DNA from: Streptomyces zingiberis
GTDB taxonomy: Bacteria > Actinomycetota > Actinomycetes > Streptomycetales > Streptomycetaceae
Length of the DNA: 64,000 nucleotides
Direction: 5' to 3'
Assembly: GCF_012034935.1 (NCBI RefSeq)
Contig: NZ_JAATEN010000002.1
Coordinates: forward strand, 248,001 to 312,000
This document shows, one piece after another, positions 8,810-19,138 of this stretch; position 1 is the stretch's first letter, and each line of letters starts with the position of its first letter. The notes under the pieces are model-generated. The model did not search any database. It saw nothing but the letters and a program-made list of their open reading frames with translations, and had not been told where the DNA came from. A program made the translations under genes and the position numbers.

Positions 8810-9841
8810 TCAGCGCCGGTTCAGCTCCGCGAGCATCAGGGTCGGGTCGTTCCCGGCCAGGTTGGCACCGTTGGTCACAAACACCCGATGGCCTCGTACG
8901 GCGACGGCCGTGGTTCCCTGCATGCCGTCCTTGGCGTCCAGCAGGGTCTCATGAGCGCCGTCGGCGCCTACGCGCACGAGCTTGCCGGCCTGGTTCAACG
9001 CGGCGAGGATCTCGGAGCCCCTGCCGGTGAAGTCGAAGTCGTCGATGCCCTCCAGCTGCGTGGCCCGGACCTCGGCGCGGCCGGAGCGGCCGTTCCTGGC
9101 CACCGGGATACGGACGATGGTGCCGTGGTCGGAATTGCTGGCCCATACGGCGCCGTCGTGGATCTTCATGCCGTTGGCGCCGAAGAAAGCACTGGGCGCC
9201 AGTGCCGGGTCTGCCGACCACACGGTGGCCGCTCCGCCGCTCAACGGGGCCTGCCAGATCCGTCCGCCGGCGGAGTCGGTGACCATGAAACGGTCCCTTT
9301 TGCCGTCGATGACCAGTGCGTTGGGGAAGGTGTCGGCAGGCAGCGGTACGACGAGCCGGGGCTCACCGGAGCGCCGGACCTGCCAGATCCCGGTCAGGCC
9401 GCCCTGCCCGGCGCAGTAGAGAAAATACACGGCGCCGCTGTCCGACCGGGCGACCCCGGTGACAGCTGCTGTGCCGACGACCGGTGCAGTGGTGCCGCCG
9501 TCCGGGGGCAGCGGCATGGTGGCGAGTACCCGGACGGCTCCGTCCTGCGCGACCCGCACCACCTGGCGTGACTGGATCATGCCGATGACCACGCTGCCGC
9601 CGGGCTCCGGTGCGATGCTCTCGGCGACCTGGCCCGCGGCCCGGTCGAAGTGGACGAGGACGCGTACGTTGTCCAGGCGGGTGCCGGCAGTGAGGCCGGG
9701 GGACGTCGGCGCGATGGCCGGGGCCGTGGTGGGGGCCGGGGTCGCGGACGCCACCGGGGTCATGGCGACCGCGGCGAGCGTGGCGGCGAGGCTGAGCGTG
9801 GCGGCGCGCCGCCGCAGCCCGGCGGATCGGTGAGGGGACAT
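8810..9841 (-). CDS. Secreted SMP-30/gluconolactonase-like beta-propeller protein
   Basis: Protein of 343 residues with a Sec signal peptide (RRRAA, then a hydrophobic stretch ending near ASATPAP) and then a six-bladed-propeller pattern: GVARSDSGAVYFLYC, FPNALVIDGKRDRFMVTDSA, FGANGMKIHDGAVWASNSD, GTTAVAVRGHRVFVTNG. The family includes sugar lactonases and related esterases, but the metal ligands cannot be confirmed by eye, so the substrate is unknown. ATG at 9841 follows ACAAGGAAGACC; the longer open frame to 9991 has no ribosome site. It is transcribed divergently from the TetR gene at 10091 across palindromic operators and is its likely target. Confidence 0.8.
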   Translation of the reverse strand: MSPHRSAGLRRRAATLSLAATLAAVAMTPVASATPAPTTAPAIAPTSPGLTAGTRLDNVRVLVHFDRAAGQVAESIAPEPGGSVVIGMIQSRQVVRVAQDGAVRVLATMPLPPDGGTTAPVVGTAAVTGVARSDSGAVYFLYCAGQGGLTGIWQVRRSGEPRLVVPLPADTFPNALVIDGKRDRFMVTDSAGGRIWQAPLSGGAATVWSADPALAPSAFFGANGMKIHDGAVWASNSDHGTIVRIPVARNGRSGRAEVRATQLEGIDDFDFTGRGSEILAALNQAGKLVRVGADGAHETLLDAKDGMQGTTAVAVRGHRVFVTNGANLAGNDPTLMLAELNRR

Positions 9842-10012
9842 GGTCTTCCTTGTCGTTGCGCGGGTCGGTCCTGGACGGGGCGGAGGTTGCCGGCCGGGCG
9901 CAGCCGGAGCTGCGAGCTGCGAAACCGTGGCGGTGGCGAGGTGAATGGCCTGGCAGCTCACGCGCTCCTGCCGGGTACATCTCCCCCTCACCGCCGCGAA
10001 ATGTATCGCCTA

Positions 10013-10075
10013 GTACAGAAACTCTGCGGCACACTGTATCAGCGAGTACAGAATCTCTGTACCGTGAGGTACAGA
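10013..10075. promoter_or_regulatory. Palindromic operator cluster for the divergent TetR gene
   Basis: GTACAGA occurs three times (10013, 10046, 10069). GTACAGA-ATC-TCTGTAC at 10046-10062 is a perfect 7-bp inverted repeat. It overlaps a second, TCTGTACC-GTGA-GGTACAGA at 10056-10075, a perfect 8-bp inverted repeat. A half-preserved copy starts at 10013. This arrangement just upstream of a TetR gene is the usual autoregulatory and divergent-target design. The binding protein is inferred. Confidence 0.8.
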
Positions 10076-10090
10076 CAGGGAATAAGCCTG

Positions 10091-10705
10091 ATGGGACACA
10101 CACCGGCCACCGCACGGGGTCGCGCGACCCGGGAGCGCATCCTCGAAGCGGCGGCAGACCTCATTCAGCGGCGCGGCGTCGCGGCGGTGACGCTGGACGA
10201 TGTCGAACGCGCCGCGGGGGTCGGCCGCAGCCAGCTCTACCATTACTTCGACGACCGCGACGACCTCATCCGGTCCGTGATCCATTCCACCGTGGACACG
10301 GTGCTGGCCGCGCAGGAACCGCTGCTCCTGGACGTCGATTCACTGGCCGGCATCGACCGCTGGTTCGACGCGATCGTCGCCAACGGGACGCGGCAGGACG
10401 CGGTGGGCGGCTGCGCGATCGGCTCGTTGGCCGGCCAGCTCAGTGGCCGGGACGACCTCACCCGGCAGGCGTTCGTGGACGCCTTCGCGCGCTGGGAGGC
10501 CCCCCTCATCGCGGGGCTGCACCGGATGCAGGAATCCGGCGAGCTGCGCCCGGACGCGGACGTGACGGAGCTGGCCGACCTCACCATGGCGGCGATCCAG
10601 GGCGGCCTCCTTCTGGCCCAGGTCCGCCGTGCACCGGACCAGCTCCGGCTCGCCCTGCGCGGCGCGCGCGCGGCACTGGAGGACGAGCTCACCTTTCCGC
10701 CCTGA
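10091..10705 (+). CDS. TetR/AcrR family transcriptional regulator
   Basis: Protein of 204 residues. The N-terminal helix-turn-helix is canonical: TRERILEAAADLIQRRGVAA (14-33), LDDVERAAGVGRSQLYHYF (37-55), DDRDDLI. The ligand-binding region includes 'GGCAIGSLAGQLS', as in TetR_C groups. ATG at 10091 lies 10 bases past AGGGAA. It probably represses itself and the divergent propeller gene through the GTACAGA palindromes that sit 16-78 bases upstream of its start. The ligand is unknown. Confidence 0.92.
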   Translation: MGHTPATARGRATRERILEAAADLIQRRGVAAVTLDDVERAAGVGRSQLYHYFDDRDDLIRSVIHSTVDTVLAAQEPLLLDVDSLAGIDRWFDAIVANGTRQDAVGGCAIGSLAGQLSGRDDLTRQAFVDAFARWEAPLIAGLHRMQESGELRPDADVTELADLTMAAIQGGLLLAQVRRAPDQLRLALRGARAALEDELTFPP

Positions 10706-10905
10706 ACGCGCTCCGCCCACCCCTGCGTCACTCCGCGCGGACGGTCCACCCGCAGTACCGGCCCGTGCCGGCGCACCACCAGCATCTCCAGCCACTTGAC
10801 GATCTGCAGGAGCTTCAGCGTCAGGCTCTGAGGCCTGCGCAGTGTCGATGGCATCCGCTTGTCGGGCTGGCGAGGTAGCGGCCGACCTCGTGTGTGGGGG
10901 GCTTG
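10706..10905. other. Intergenic, downstream of TetR
   Basis: About 200 bases between the TetR stop and the integrase remnant. No gene, hairpin or repeat I can support; probably degraded sequence given the remnant next to it. Confidence 0.4.
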
Positions 10906-11109
10906 TCAACGGATTGTGGGGAGTGCCTTGTCGGGGTGGGCGGCGTGCACGTAGCGGACAGCGGTTCCGGGATGGATGCCGAACAGGTGCACCAGATGTA
11001 CTGGGTCGGCAGTCTGCTGGGCCTCGTCCAGCACTCGGTCGCTCCACATCTGGCGAGGGGTGATGCCGGTTCGGTCGAACGCGCGGCGAAGGGCGCAGTA
11101 GCTTGAAGG
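10906..11109 (-). pseudogene. C-terminal remnant of a phage-type integrase/recombinase
   Basis: Reading the minus strand from about 11109 to the TGA at 10906-10908 gives SSYCALRRAFDRTGITPRQM, then WSDRVLDEAQQTADPVHLVH, then LFGIHPGTAVRYVHAAHPDK and a short tail. The 'HLVHLFGIHPGTAVRYVHAAH' type ending is characteristic of a group of actinobacterial site-specific recombinase or integrase-like proteins, in which it is the C-terminal tail. No start codon or catalytic region remains. It abuts the end of the LigD gene. Confidence 0.5.
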
Positions 11110-11125
11110 GCCCCGCCGCCGGCGG

Positions 11126-12025
11126 TTACGGCTCGCGGAGGGCCGGCAGGGGGCGTCCCCGCCCGGGGTCGAGCAGCCCCGCGAGCAGGTCCCCGTGGCG
11201 TTCCAGCCGGCCGGGCATCGCGTCCGCCTCGAAGGAGAGCTGGTCCGGCGCGGTGCACGCCTCGACCTCCGCCCAGCCGACGGGCGCCGAGACGGTCGGG
11301 GTCTCCCGGGCCCGCAGGGTGTAGGGGGCGGCGGTCGTCTTGGCGGCGGCGTTCTGGCTGAAGTCGACGAAGACCCGGCCGGGCCGGAGCGAGCGGGACA
11401 TCCGGTACACCACGAGCCGTGGCAGCGCGCGGGCCGCCGCCACGGCGAGCGCCTTCGCGTAGGAGGTCACCTCGCGGGAGGGGGCGGGCGGCTCCAGCGG
11501 CACCAGCAGATGCAGGCCCTTGGAGCCGCTGGTCTTGGCGTACGCCTCCAGCCCGTCACCGGCGAGCCGCTCGCGCAGCCAGCGGGCCACCCGGCAGCAC
11601 TCCACGACGGTCGCGGGCGCCCCGGGGTCGAGGTCGAACACGAGCCGGTCGGCGAGGGCGGGGGACGCCGCCTTCCACTGCGGGGTGTGCAGTTCGGCGA
11701 CGAGGTTGGCCACCCACATCAGCGTCGGCAGGTCCTGCACCAGGATCTGCCGCGCCGTCTTCTCCGCCGAGCGCGGTACCTCGTGGGTGGTCACCCACAC
11801 GGGGGTACCGGGCGGCACGTTCTTGGCGAAGAAGTGCTCGCCCGTCACGCCGTCCGGATAGCGCAGCAGGGACAGCGGGCGGTCGCGCAGGTGGGGGAGG
11901 AGGGCGGGAGCGACGGCGGCGTGGTGGTGCAGGGCCTCGGCCTTGGTGAAACCGCCCGGATAGAGCACCTTCTCCAGATTGCTCAGCGCCAGCCGCCGCC
12001 CCTCCACCTCCGTGATGACCGGCAT
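11126..12025 (-). CDS. ligD: LigD polymerase/primase domain protein (NHEJ)
   Basis: Stand-alone LigD polymerase domain (299 residues, archaeo-eukaryotic primase fold) that fills gaps, preferably with ribonucleotides, during Ku-dependent end joining. Active-site residues are present: DLDPG with D131 and D133, SGSKGLH (166-172) and the third acidic residue D221 in VFVDFSQN; FFAKN (65-69) is also conserved. There is no ligase or nuclease domain, which streptomycetes encode separately. The start is the ATG at 12025; an in-frame ATG at 12037 is possible, and neither has a clear ribosome site, so the message may be leaderless. Divergent from ku with only 39 bases between starts. Confidence 0.92.
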   Translation of the reverse strand: MPVITEVEGRRLALSNLEKVLYPGGFTKAEALHHHAAVAPALLPHLRDRPLSLLRYPDGVTGEHFFAKNVPPGTPVWVTTHEVPRSAEKTARQILVQDLPTLMWVANLVAELHTPQWKAASPALADRLVFDLDPGAPATVVECCRVARWLRERLAGDGLEAYAKTSGSKGLHLLVPLEPPAPSREVTSYAKALAVAAARALPRLVVYRMSRSLRPGRVFVDFSQNAAAKTTAAPYTLRARETPTVSAPVGWAEVEACTAPDQLSFEADAMPGRLERHGDLLAGLLDPGRGRPLPALREP

Positions 12026-12064
12026 AGAGTAGATCATCACATAAAGGCAGGAAAGGTGGGAAGC
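12026..12064. promoter_or_regulatory. Compact divergent ligD/ku promoter region
   Basis: Only 39 bases separate the two starts, with an AT-richer core (tagagtagatcatcacata). The ku ribosome site AGGAAAGG is at 12048-12055. The two genes must share promoter sequence and are presumably co-regulated; exact -10/-35 elements are not certain. Confidence 0.55.
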
Positions 12065-13126
12065 GTGCGATCCATCTGGAAGGGGTCGATCTCCTTCGGC
12101 CTGGTGTCCATCCCGGTCAGGGTCTTCGGCGCGACCGAGAGCCACTCGGTCCACTTCCGGCAGGTCCACGCGGCCGACGGCGGGCGTATCCGCTACCGCA
12201 AGGTGTGCGAGCTGGAGGAGAAGGAGGTCTCCGGGGACGAGATCACCAAAGCCTTCGAGGCCGCCGACGGCACCACCGTGCCGCTCAGCGACGAGGACCT
12301 CTCCGCCCTGCCGCTGCCCACGGCCCGCACCATCGAGATCCTGGCCTTCGTCCCCGGTGACACGATCGACCCGCTCCAGCTCGACCGCGCCTACTACCTC
12401 GGCGCCGACGGGGGCGGTGCCGTCAAGCCGTACGTCCTGCTCCGCGAGGCCCTGATCCGCAGCGAGAAGGTCGCCATCGCCAAGCTGGCGCTCCGCGGCC
12501 GCGAGACCCTGGCCATGCTCCGGGTGGTCGAGGACGCCCTCGCGCTGCACACCATGCTCTGGCCGGACGAGATCCGGCCCGCGTCCGGGATCGCGCCGGA
12601 GAGTGACGTCGGCATCCGCGACGCGGAACTCGACCTCGCCGACACCCTGATGGAGACCCTCGGCGAACTCGACGCGGAGGCGCTGCACGACGAGTACCGG
12701 GAGGCCGTGGAGGCGCTGGTCGCCGCCAAGCTGGAGGGTGTGGCACCGGAGGCGGCCCGGGAGCAGGCGGAGGAGGGCAAGGTCATCGACCTGATTGCGG
12801 CCCTGGAAAACAGCGTCCGCGCCGCACGGGAGGGCCGCGGCGGGAAGGCGGCGGCCGGCGGGGGCGACGGGGGCGACGGGGGCGACGGGGAGAGGAAAGG
12901 GGAGGAGGCCGGCGGCGAAGGAGGCGGGGACGGGGGCCGTGGGCGGACGGCGAAGAAGAACACGGGGAAGAAGAGCACCGCGAAGAAGGCCGCCGCGAAG
13001 AAGACCACGGCGGGGAAGGGCGCGGCCCAGGGCTCCGAGGACGGCCAGGAGACGTCCGGGTCGAGGAAGAGCGCCAAGAGCACGAAGAGCGCCAAGAGCG
13101 CCAAGAAGCGCAGCCGCGCGAGCTGA
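12065..13126 (+). CDS. ku: Ku protein (non-homologous end joining)
   Basis: Bacterial Ku homodimer subunit that encircles DNA ends and recruits LigD. Starts at GTG 12065 with SIWKGSISFGLVSIPVRVF, the standard Ku opening, and keeps the core motifs (ESHSVHFRQVHAADGGRIRY, LEEKEVSGDEI, DPLQLDRAYYLGAD, MLRVVEDALALHTMLWPDEI) to about residue 255. Residues 275-353 are a basic tail rich in Lys/Ala/Ser/Thr (AKKAAAKKTT, KSAKSTKSAKSAKK) resembling histone H1 tails, known in some actinobacterial Ku proteins and likely to bind DNA non-specifically. Divergent partner of the LigD polymerase gene. Confidence 0.95.
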   Translation: MRSIWKGSISFGLVSIPVRVFGATESHSVHFRQVHAADGGRIRYRKVCELEEKEVSGDEITKAFEAADGTTVPLSDEDLSALPLPTARTIEILAFVPGDTIDPLQLDRAYYLGADGGGAVKPYVLLREALIRSEKVAIAKLALRGRETLAMLRVVEDALALHTMLWPDEIRPASGIAPESDVGIRDAELDLADTLMETLGELDAEALHDEYREAVEALVAAKLEGVAPEAAREQAEEGKVIDLIAALENSVRAAREGRGGKAAAGGGDGGDGGDGERKGEEAGGEGGGDGGRGRTAKKNTGKKSTAKKAAAKKTTAGKGAAQGSEDGQETSGSRKSAKSTKSAKSAKKRSRAS

Positions 13127-13404
13127 CCGGGGCGGGAGCGCATCCGCCGGGGGACGGGCTCCGGGTGGCGTTGGCCCCGCGGTGGCCGGCGTCGGCCCGG
13201 TGTCGGGGGCCGGGCCGGCGCGGCGGCGCGAACGGTGCCCGGCGCGGCGCCGTTTCCCCGGTCCCGGCCGGTGGCCTCCTCCGCGCCTCGTGCGCTCCCC
13301 CGGGCGTCCGGTGACCGTGTCCGTGTACGTGGTGACGTTCCGTTTCGCGGCACACCGCCCCCGGGCGCCGCGCGTGCCCGGGCCGGGCTTCCCGGCCGCG
13401 GCGC

Positions 13405-14016
13405 TCAGCGTCCCGCGGGCCGCCGGGCGTCCGCGCCGGTGGCCGCCCGGGTGGCCGTCCGGGCGCGGCGGCGCAGCAGGAGGGCGGCGCCCGCCGCGGC
13501 CATCAGGGCGCCGGCCGCCGTCGCGCCCATGCCGTGGAACGCTCCCGCCCCGGCCTCGGCGGCCTCCTCCGAGACGGTGATCCGCACCGAGGTGGATCGG
13601 CTCTCGGGGCCACCGCACCGGACGTTCACCCGGTGGCCGCCCTGCCGGGCGTAGGTGTGCACGGTGGCGCTCCCGAACAGATGGCCGGCCCGCAGGTCGC
13701 CGGGGAGGAGACGGACCGTCCCGAAGGCGGACGACGTGGCGGTGCCGGTGCGGCTGCCGCAGCCGGTGACCCGGAGCCGGACCGTGCCGCCGGGCGCGAC
13801 GGAGGACGGCTCGGCCTCGGCGGCGGGACCCGGCGGGGTGTCGTCCACCGCGCCGGGCGCCGCGGCCCGCACCGGGGGCGGCGGAGGGACGGCCGACGCC
13901 GGGGCGAGCGGGGACGCACCCAGGACGGCGACCGTCGCGGCGACGGCGGTGGTCGCGGCCCTGAGGAGCATGAGGGCCGCGGGGGCCGTCGGGGCCGGGA
14001 GACGGATGGTGCCCAT
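13405..14016 (-). CDS. Secreted protein with C-terminal membrane anchor
   Basis: Protein of 203 residues. Signal peptide (hydrophobic 12-40, cleavage near ASAVPPP), a central Ig-like/beta domain (VAPGGTVRLRVTGCGSRTGT, VNVRCGG with two Cys that could pair), then a C-terminal hydrophobic helix (GATAAGALMAAAGAALLL) and a basic stop-transfer tail (RRRARTATR). This is a common streptomycete surface-protein design without an LPxTG sortase motif. ATG at 14016 follows AGAAGGAGCGCC. Function unknown. Convergent with ku. Confidence 0.8.
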   Translation of the reverse strand: MGTIRLPAPTAPAALMLLRAATTAVAATVAVLGASPLAPASAVPPPPPVRAAAPGAVDDTPPGPAAEAEPSSVAPGGTVRLRVTGCGSRTGTATSSAFGTVRLLPGDLRAGHLFGSATVHTYARQGGHRVNVRCGGPESRSTSVRITVSEEAAEAGAGAFHGMGATAAGALMAAAGAALLLRRRARTATRAATGADARRPAGR

Positions 14017-14822
14017 GGCGCTCCTTCTGCTGCGTTCCCTTCCGGTGCCGCGCGTCCGGTGCCCGGAGACGCCGGTACGTCGGCGTGGGTCCGGCGCGTC
14101 ACCTCCGCGGTGCGTCCGGCCGGGCCGCCTCCGGTGTGCGGACGGAACGCGCCTCGGGGGAACGCTAGAAGCCGCCCGGCGCCCCGGCGATCCGGGCCAC
14201 GCGAACGGGTGGCCACCGCACGGCCACCCGGCCGACCCGGCCGCTCCGCTCCCGCCGGGCGCGGTCTCGTGGCGGCCGCGTGCCCCGGCCCGTGGCGGGC
14301 CGGGATGCCATCGGTGGTCCGGCGTGGCGCCACGGGGTGAGGGCTGCCGGGTCCGGATCCGCGGGGAGTGGGCCGGGCCGGTGCGGTTCGAGCGCGTGAC
14401 CGTCCCACCCGGCTGCCCGCCCACCCGCCTGCCCGGCACTTCCGGCGCCGGCCCGCGAGTTCGCGTCCGTCTCGGTACGCCACCTCACCCGCCACCCGCC
14501 ACCCGCCACCCGCCACCCGCCGCTCCCCGGCCGGGTCCGCCGGGCGGCCCCGTGGTGGCCGGTGGGTGAGGGCGGTGGGGGGTGCGGCGGCGGTGCGGCG
14601 GCGGTGGCGGCGCGCGGGGAGGGGGCACGCGGGGAGGGGTGCATGCGGAGAAGCGGTCCGCCCGGGGCGCCGGAGCAGGCGCCAACACCGGTCTTTTCAT
14701 CAGCCTTTGGGTCAACTTTCGTCCTCCATCTCCATGCCTGCGAGGGATCTCAAAACCACCCAAACCGGGAAGGCATGGCCTCCGTACACCGATCGACCGG
14801 CAACAACACGTGAGGAGACCCG
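14017..14822. other. 806-bp gap with short repeats and the SOD leader
   Basis: Most of this is GC-rich DNA with simple repeats: about five copies of a 7-bp cacccgc unit at 14485-14523 and gcggcggt runs at 14581-14612. From 14690 the sequence becomes AT-richer (cttttcatcagcctttggg), the likely promoter and leader of the SOD-like gene. A 12-codon frame (14775-14813) ends in the SOD ribosome site; its own GGGAAGG lies too close to its ATG for me to call it a gene. Confidence 0.5.
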
Positions 14823-15710
14823 ATGACGGTGCAGACGGCACAGGGCGTGCAGGTCACGCAGGCGGCGCAGGAGGCGCACACGGGGCGGCCGGCGCGGAGG
14901 ACCCGTGCCGCGTCCGGCCCGCAGCGGGCGCGGCGCACGGCCGCCCGCCGGATGGCCCCGGCGGTCCTGGTGGCCCTGGGCCTGACGCTGACCGGCGCGC
15001 TGCCGGCCGGCGCCGCGCCCGGGCCGGACCGGGCGCCGGGCGGCAGCTCCGCCGCGCTCCCGGACGAGGGGCCGCTGGGCGCCTGGGCCGGAGCCCTGCT
15101 CCCCTCGGCCTCACCGACCTCCCCGGAGCGCATGAACGGCGCCGGGGACGGCGGCCCGGGCACGGATCTGTCCGGGACGGGGGCGACCCTCCAGGAACTG
15201 CTGTTCACCGGCAGCATCAGGCGTCAGGACACCAGCCGGACCGGCTCGTTCGTGACACCCGCCGGGTTCCGCGGCGCGGGTGCGGTCACCTACGACCCGG
15301 CCGCCGTCCCGCCCGGCGCGCGGATCACCGTGGCCCGGCGGGCGGACGCGAGCGGGACCCGCGTGGGGCTGAAGGTGACGGGCGTGCAGCCCGGCCGTAC
15401 CTACGGCGCCCACGTCCACACCCGGCCCTGCGGCAAGAACCCGGAGACCGCGGGTCCGCACTACCAGAACCGCCCCGACCCGAACCAGCCCTCCACCAGC
15501 CGCCGGTACGCCAACCCGCGGAACGAGGTGTGGCTGGACTTCACCACCGACGCCACCGGTACCGGGATGGCGGAGACCCGCCACCGCTGGCACTTCCGGC
15601 CCGGCCAGGCCCGGTCGGTGGTGCTGCACGAGCACGCCACCGAGACGAAGGACGGCGTGGCCGGTGACGCGGGCGCCCGGGTGGCCTGCTACACGGTGCC
15701 CCTCGGCTGA
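14823..15710 (+). CDS. Secreted Cu/Zn superoxide dismutase-like protein
   Basis: Exported protein of 295 residues with a long twin-basic N-region (RARRTAARR, 35-43), hydrophobic core 45-60 and a cleavage site near AGAAPGP. The C-terminal 150 residues match the SodC fold: GAHVHTRPCG (metal-binding H197 and H199, C203), GPHYQN (H213), NEVWLDFTTDATG, RSVVLHEHATETKDG (H269, H271) and ARVACYTV (C289, likely disulfide with C203). The His set is mostly preserved, but the canonical GGxxRxxCGV end is replaced by AGARVACYTV, so dismutase activity is likely rather than certain. GTGAGGAGACCCG precedes the ATG. Role: extracellular superoxide defence or copper binding. Confidence 0.82.
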   Translation: MTVQTAQGVQVTQAAQEAHTGRPARRTRAASGPQRARRTAARRMAPAVLVALGLTLTGALPAGAAPGPDRAPGGSSAALPDEGPLGAWAGALLPSASPTSPERMNGAGDGGPGTDLSGTGATLQELLFTGSIRRQDTSRTGSFVTPAGFRGAGAVTYDPAAVPPGARITVARRADASGTRVGLKVTGVQPGRTYGAHVHTRPCGKNPETAGPHYQNRPDPNQPSTSRRYANPRNEVWLDFTTDATGTGMAETRHRWHFRPGQARSVVLHEHATETKDGVAGDAGARVACYTVPLG

Positions 15711-15718
15711 CGGGCGGC

Positions 15719-15758
15719 GGCCCCTCCGGCCGGCGGCGAGGAGCCGGCCGGAGGGGCC
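15719..15758. terminator. Strong hairpin between convergent genes
   Basis: A perfect 16-bp stem (15719-15734 with 15743-15758, GGCCCCTCCGGCCGGC) closes an 8-base loop, eight bases after the SOD-like stop. It lies between convergent genes and can serve both. No U-tract, as usual in streptomycetes. Confidence 0.85.
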
Positions 15759-15831
15759 GGGCCGGCGCGGCCGCCCCGCACCCGGCCCCGCGCCCGGTGA
15801 CCCGGCGGTACGGCTCCGCCGTGCCCCGGGT

Positions 15832-17727
<1,896 letters not shown>

Positions 17728-17849
17728 GTGACCGCCTCCCTCCGCTCGTCCCGCAACGGTACGGAACGCGGAGGGAGGCGGGGAGGCCGGGCGGACGCTT
17801 CCGGCGCCGCCGCGGCCGGCGCCCGGCCCGGGGCGGCCGGGAGGCGCCC

Positions 17850-17882
17850 GGGGGCCGGCGGCGGACCGCGCCGCCGGCCCCC
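17850..17882 (-). terminator. Terminator of the HNH nuclease gene
   Basis: Perfect 14-bp stem (17850-17863 with 17869-17882, GGGGGCCGGCGGCG) with a 5-base loop, about 30 bases past the nuclease stop on the minus strand. Confidence 0.8.
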
Positions 17883-17912
17883 GTCAGCCGTTCGCGGCCG
17901 CCGGCGCTCCGG

Positions 17913-18584
17913 TCAGCAGCGGTTGAGGACGCCGCTCAGCGCCGTCTTCTCGGCGGAGTCCACCGTGAGGTCGTAGTAGTGCTTCACCTGGACCCACATC
18001 CGGGCGTACATGCAGTGGTAGCCGCTGCTCGGCGGCATCCACTCGGCGGGGTCCTTGTCGCCCTTGGCCTGGTTGACGTTGTCGGTGACGGCTATGAGCT
18101 GGGCCCGGGTGAGGTCGTTGGCGAAACCCTGCCGGCGGCTGGTCGTCCAGGAGGCGGCGCCGGAGCGCCACGCCTCCGCGAGCGGCACCACGTGGTCGAT
18201 GTCCACGTCGGACGCGGCGGTCCACACACCGCCGTCGTACGCGGAGCGCCAGGTGCCGCTGACCGCCGCGCACGCGGTGTCCTGCTGCACGTTCTCGCCG
18301 TCCCGCTTCAGCACCACCTCACGGGTGTTGCAGTTCCCGCCCTGGGAACTCCAGTGCGGGAACAGGTCACGGCTGTAGCCGCTGCTGGAACCTTCCGCCT
18401 GGACGGTGAGCGAGGCCAGGTTGGTGCGGGCGGTGGCGGCGCTCGGCGGGGTGGGGGGCGCGGCCTGGGCGGGCGGAGCGCTCAGCAGGGTGGTGGCGGC
18501 GAGCGCGGTGACCGTGGCGGCGATCGCGGTTCGACGCGCGTAGACGGTGCCGCGCGAGGCCGTGACCGGGAACGTACGGGACAT
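17913..18584 (-). CDS. Secreted HNH endonuclease family protein
   Basis: Protein of 223 residues with a Sec signal peptide (RRTAIAATVTALAATTLLSA, cleavage after AQA at 41) and an HNH fold: DVDIDHVVPLAEAWRSGA with catalytic H131, then NDLTRAQLIAVTDNVNQAKG (N157, N169) and KDPAEWMPP. Four Cys (85, 105, 191, 223) could form disulfides in the exported enzyme. This family of extracellular HNH nucleases (related to the GmrSD C-terminal domain) is widespread in Streptomyces and presumably degrades DNA for nutrients. ATG at 18584 follows GAGGGAGTCCCC; a longer open frame to 18695 lacks support. Confidence 0.9.
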   Translation of the reverse strand: MSRTFPVTASRGTVYARRTAIAATVTALAATTLLSAPPAQAAPPTPPSAATARTNLASLTVQAEGSSSGYSRDLFPHWSSQGGNCNTREVVLKRDGENVQQDTACAAVSGTWRSAYDGGVWTAASDVDIDHVVPLAEAWRSGAASWTTSRRQGFANDLTRAQLIAVTDNVNQAKGDKDPAEWMPPSSGYHCMYARMWVQVKHYYDLTVDSAEKTALSGVLNRC

Positions 18585-18920
18585 GGGGACTCCCTCGTGA
18601 ATGGGGGGACGTGGGCCGGTGGGGGACGACCGCAGGCTGCCGCCGCCAGATGTCCTGGGGAGGGGCGCCGGGTTACAGGTTGACGACATGAGCACGTCAG
18701 ATCAAGAGCCTCGTGCCCCCGGCCCGGAACCTCCGGCGGACGAACGGGGGCACAGCCGTGCGAGCCGGACGGCGGCCGGGGGGACGGGTGCGCCGGAGCC
18801 ACCCGGCGCACCCCCCCACCCCGGAGCCGGACCGGAGCCGGAGCAGTGGCCCGAGCCGCAGCCCGGGCCCGCCCCGGAGGTCCTCTTTGGGGAAGCCGGG
18901 CCCTCTCGCGTACCCTGGGT
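18585..18920. other. Gap between HNH gene and riboswitch
   Basis: Divergent promoter region. A frame opening with MSTSDQEPRA at 18688 runs straight through the riboswitch and is Pro/Gly/Glu low-complexity, so it is not called. A taccct hexamer at 18911 just before the riboswitch could be its -10 element. Confidence 0.45.
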
Positions 18921-18924
18921 GCGT

Positions 18925-19080
18925 CTGAAGGGGAGTAGCTCTTCGCCGGACCGTCGACACACTGCCCGTCCGCCTCGCGCGGCCGGGCCGGCGCCCGGAG
19001 GCGGACGCGCGCTCGCGCGCCCCGCCAGCGAGACCTTCGGCCGCAGCGTTGTCCGACGCTGCCCGGCCGAAGCGACCCCT
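18925..19080 (+). ncRNA. yybP-ykoY riboswitch (Mn2+-sensing)
   Basis: The conserved 5' segment aaggggagtagct (18928-18940) and the 3' segment cggccgaagcgacccct (19064-19080) pair as P1 and enclose the hallmark loop agaccttcggccg (19031-19043). A long variable GC-rich arm (18965-19020) and a small hairpin gcagcg/cgctgc (19043-19062) lie between. This is the yybP-ykoY consensus, a manganese-sensing riboswitch known to precede TMEM165/GDT1-family exporters; exactly such a gene starts 58 bases downstream. Confidence 0.9.
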
Positions 19081-19138
19081 GGAACAGCCAGGCTCCGCCC
19101 GGTCGGGCCGCGTGCACCGACCGACAGGGGAAACACCC

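Noticed and set aside
14775..14813. 12-codon leader peptide upstream of the SOD-like gene
   Set aside because: The possible ribosome site is only one base from its ATG and there is no attenuator structure to support a role.
18688..18985. Small gene starting MSTSDQEPRA before the yybP-ykoY riboswitch
   Set aside because: Low-complexity frame that runs through the aptamer; no ribosome site.
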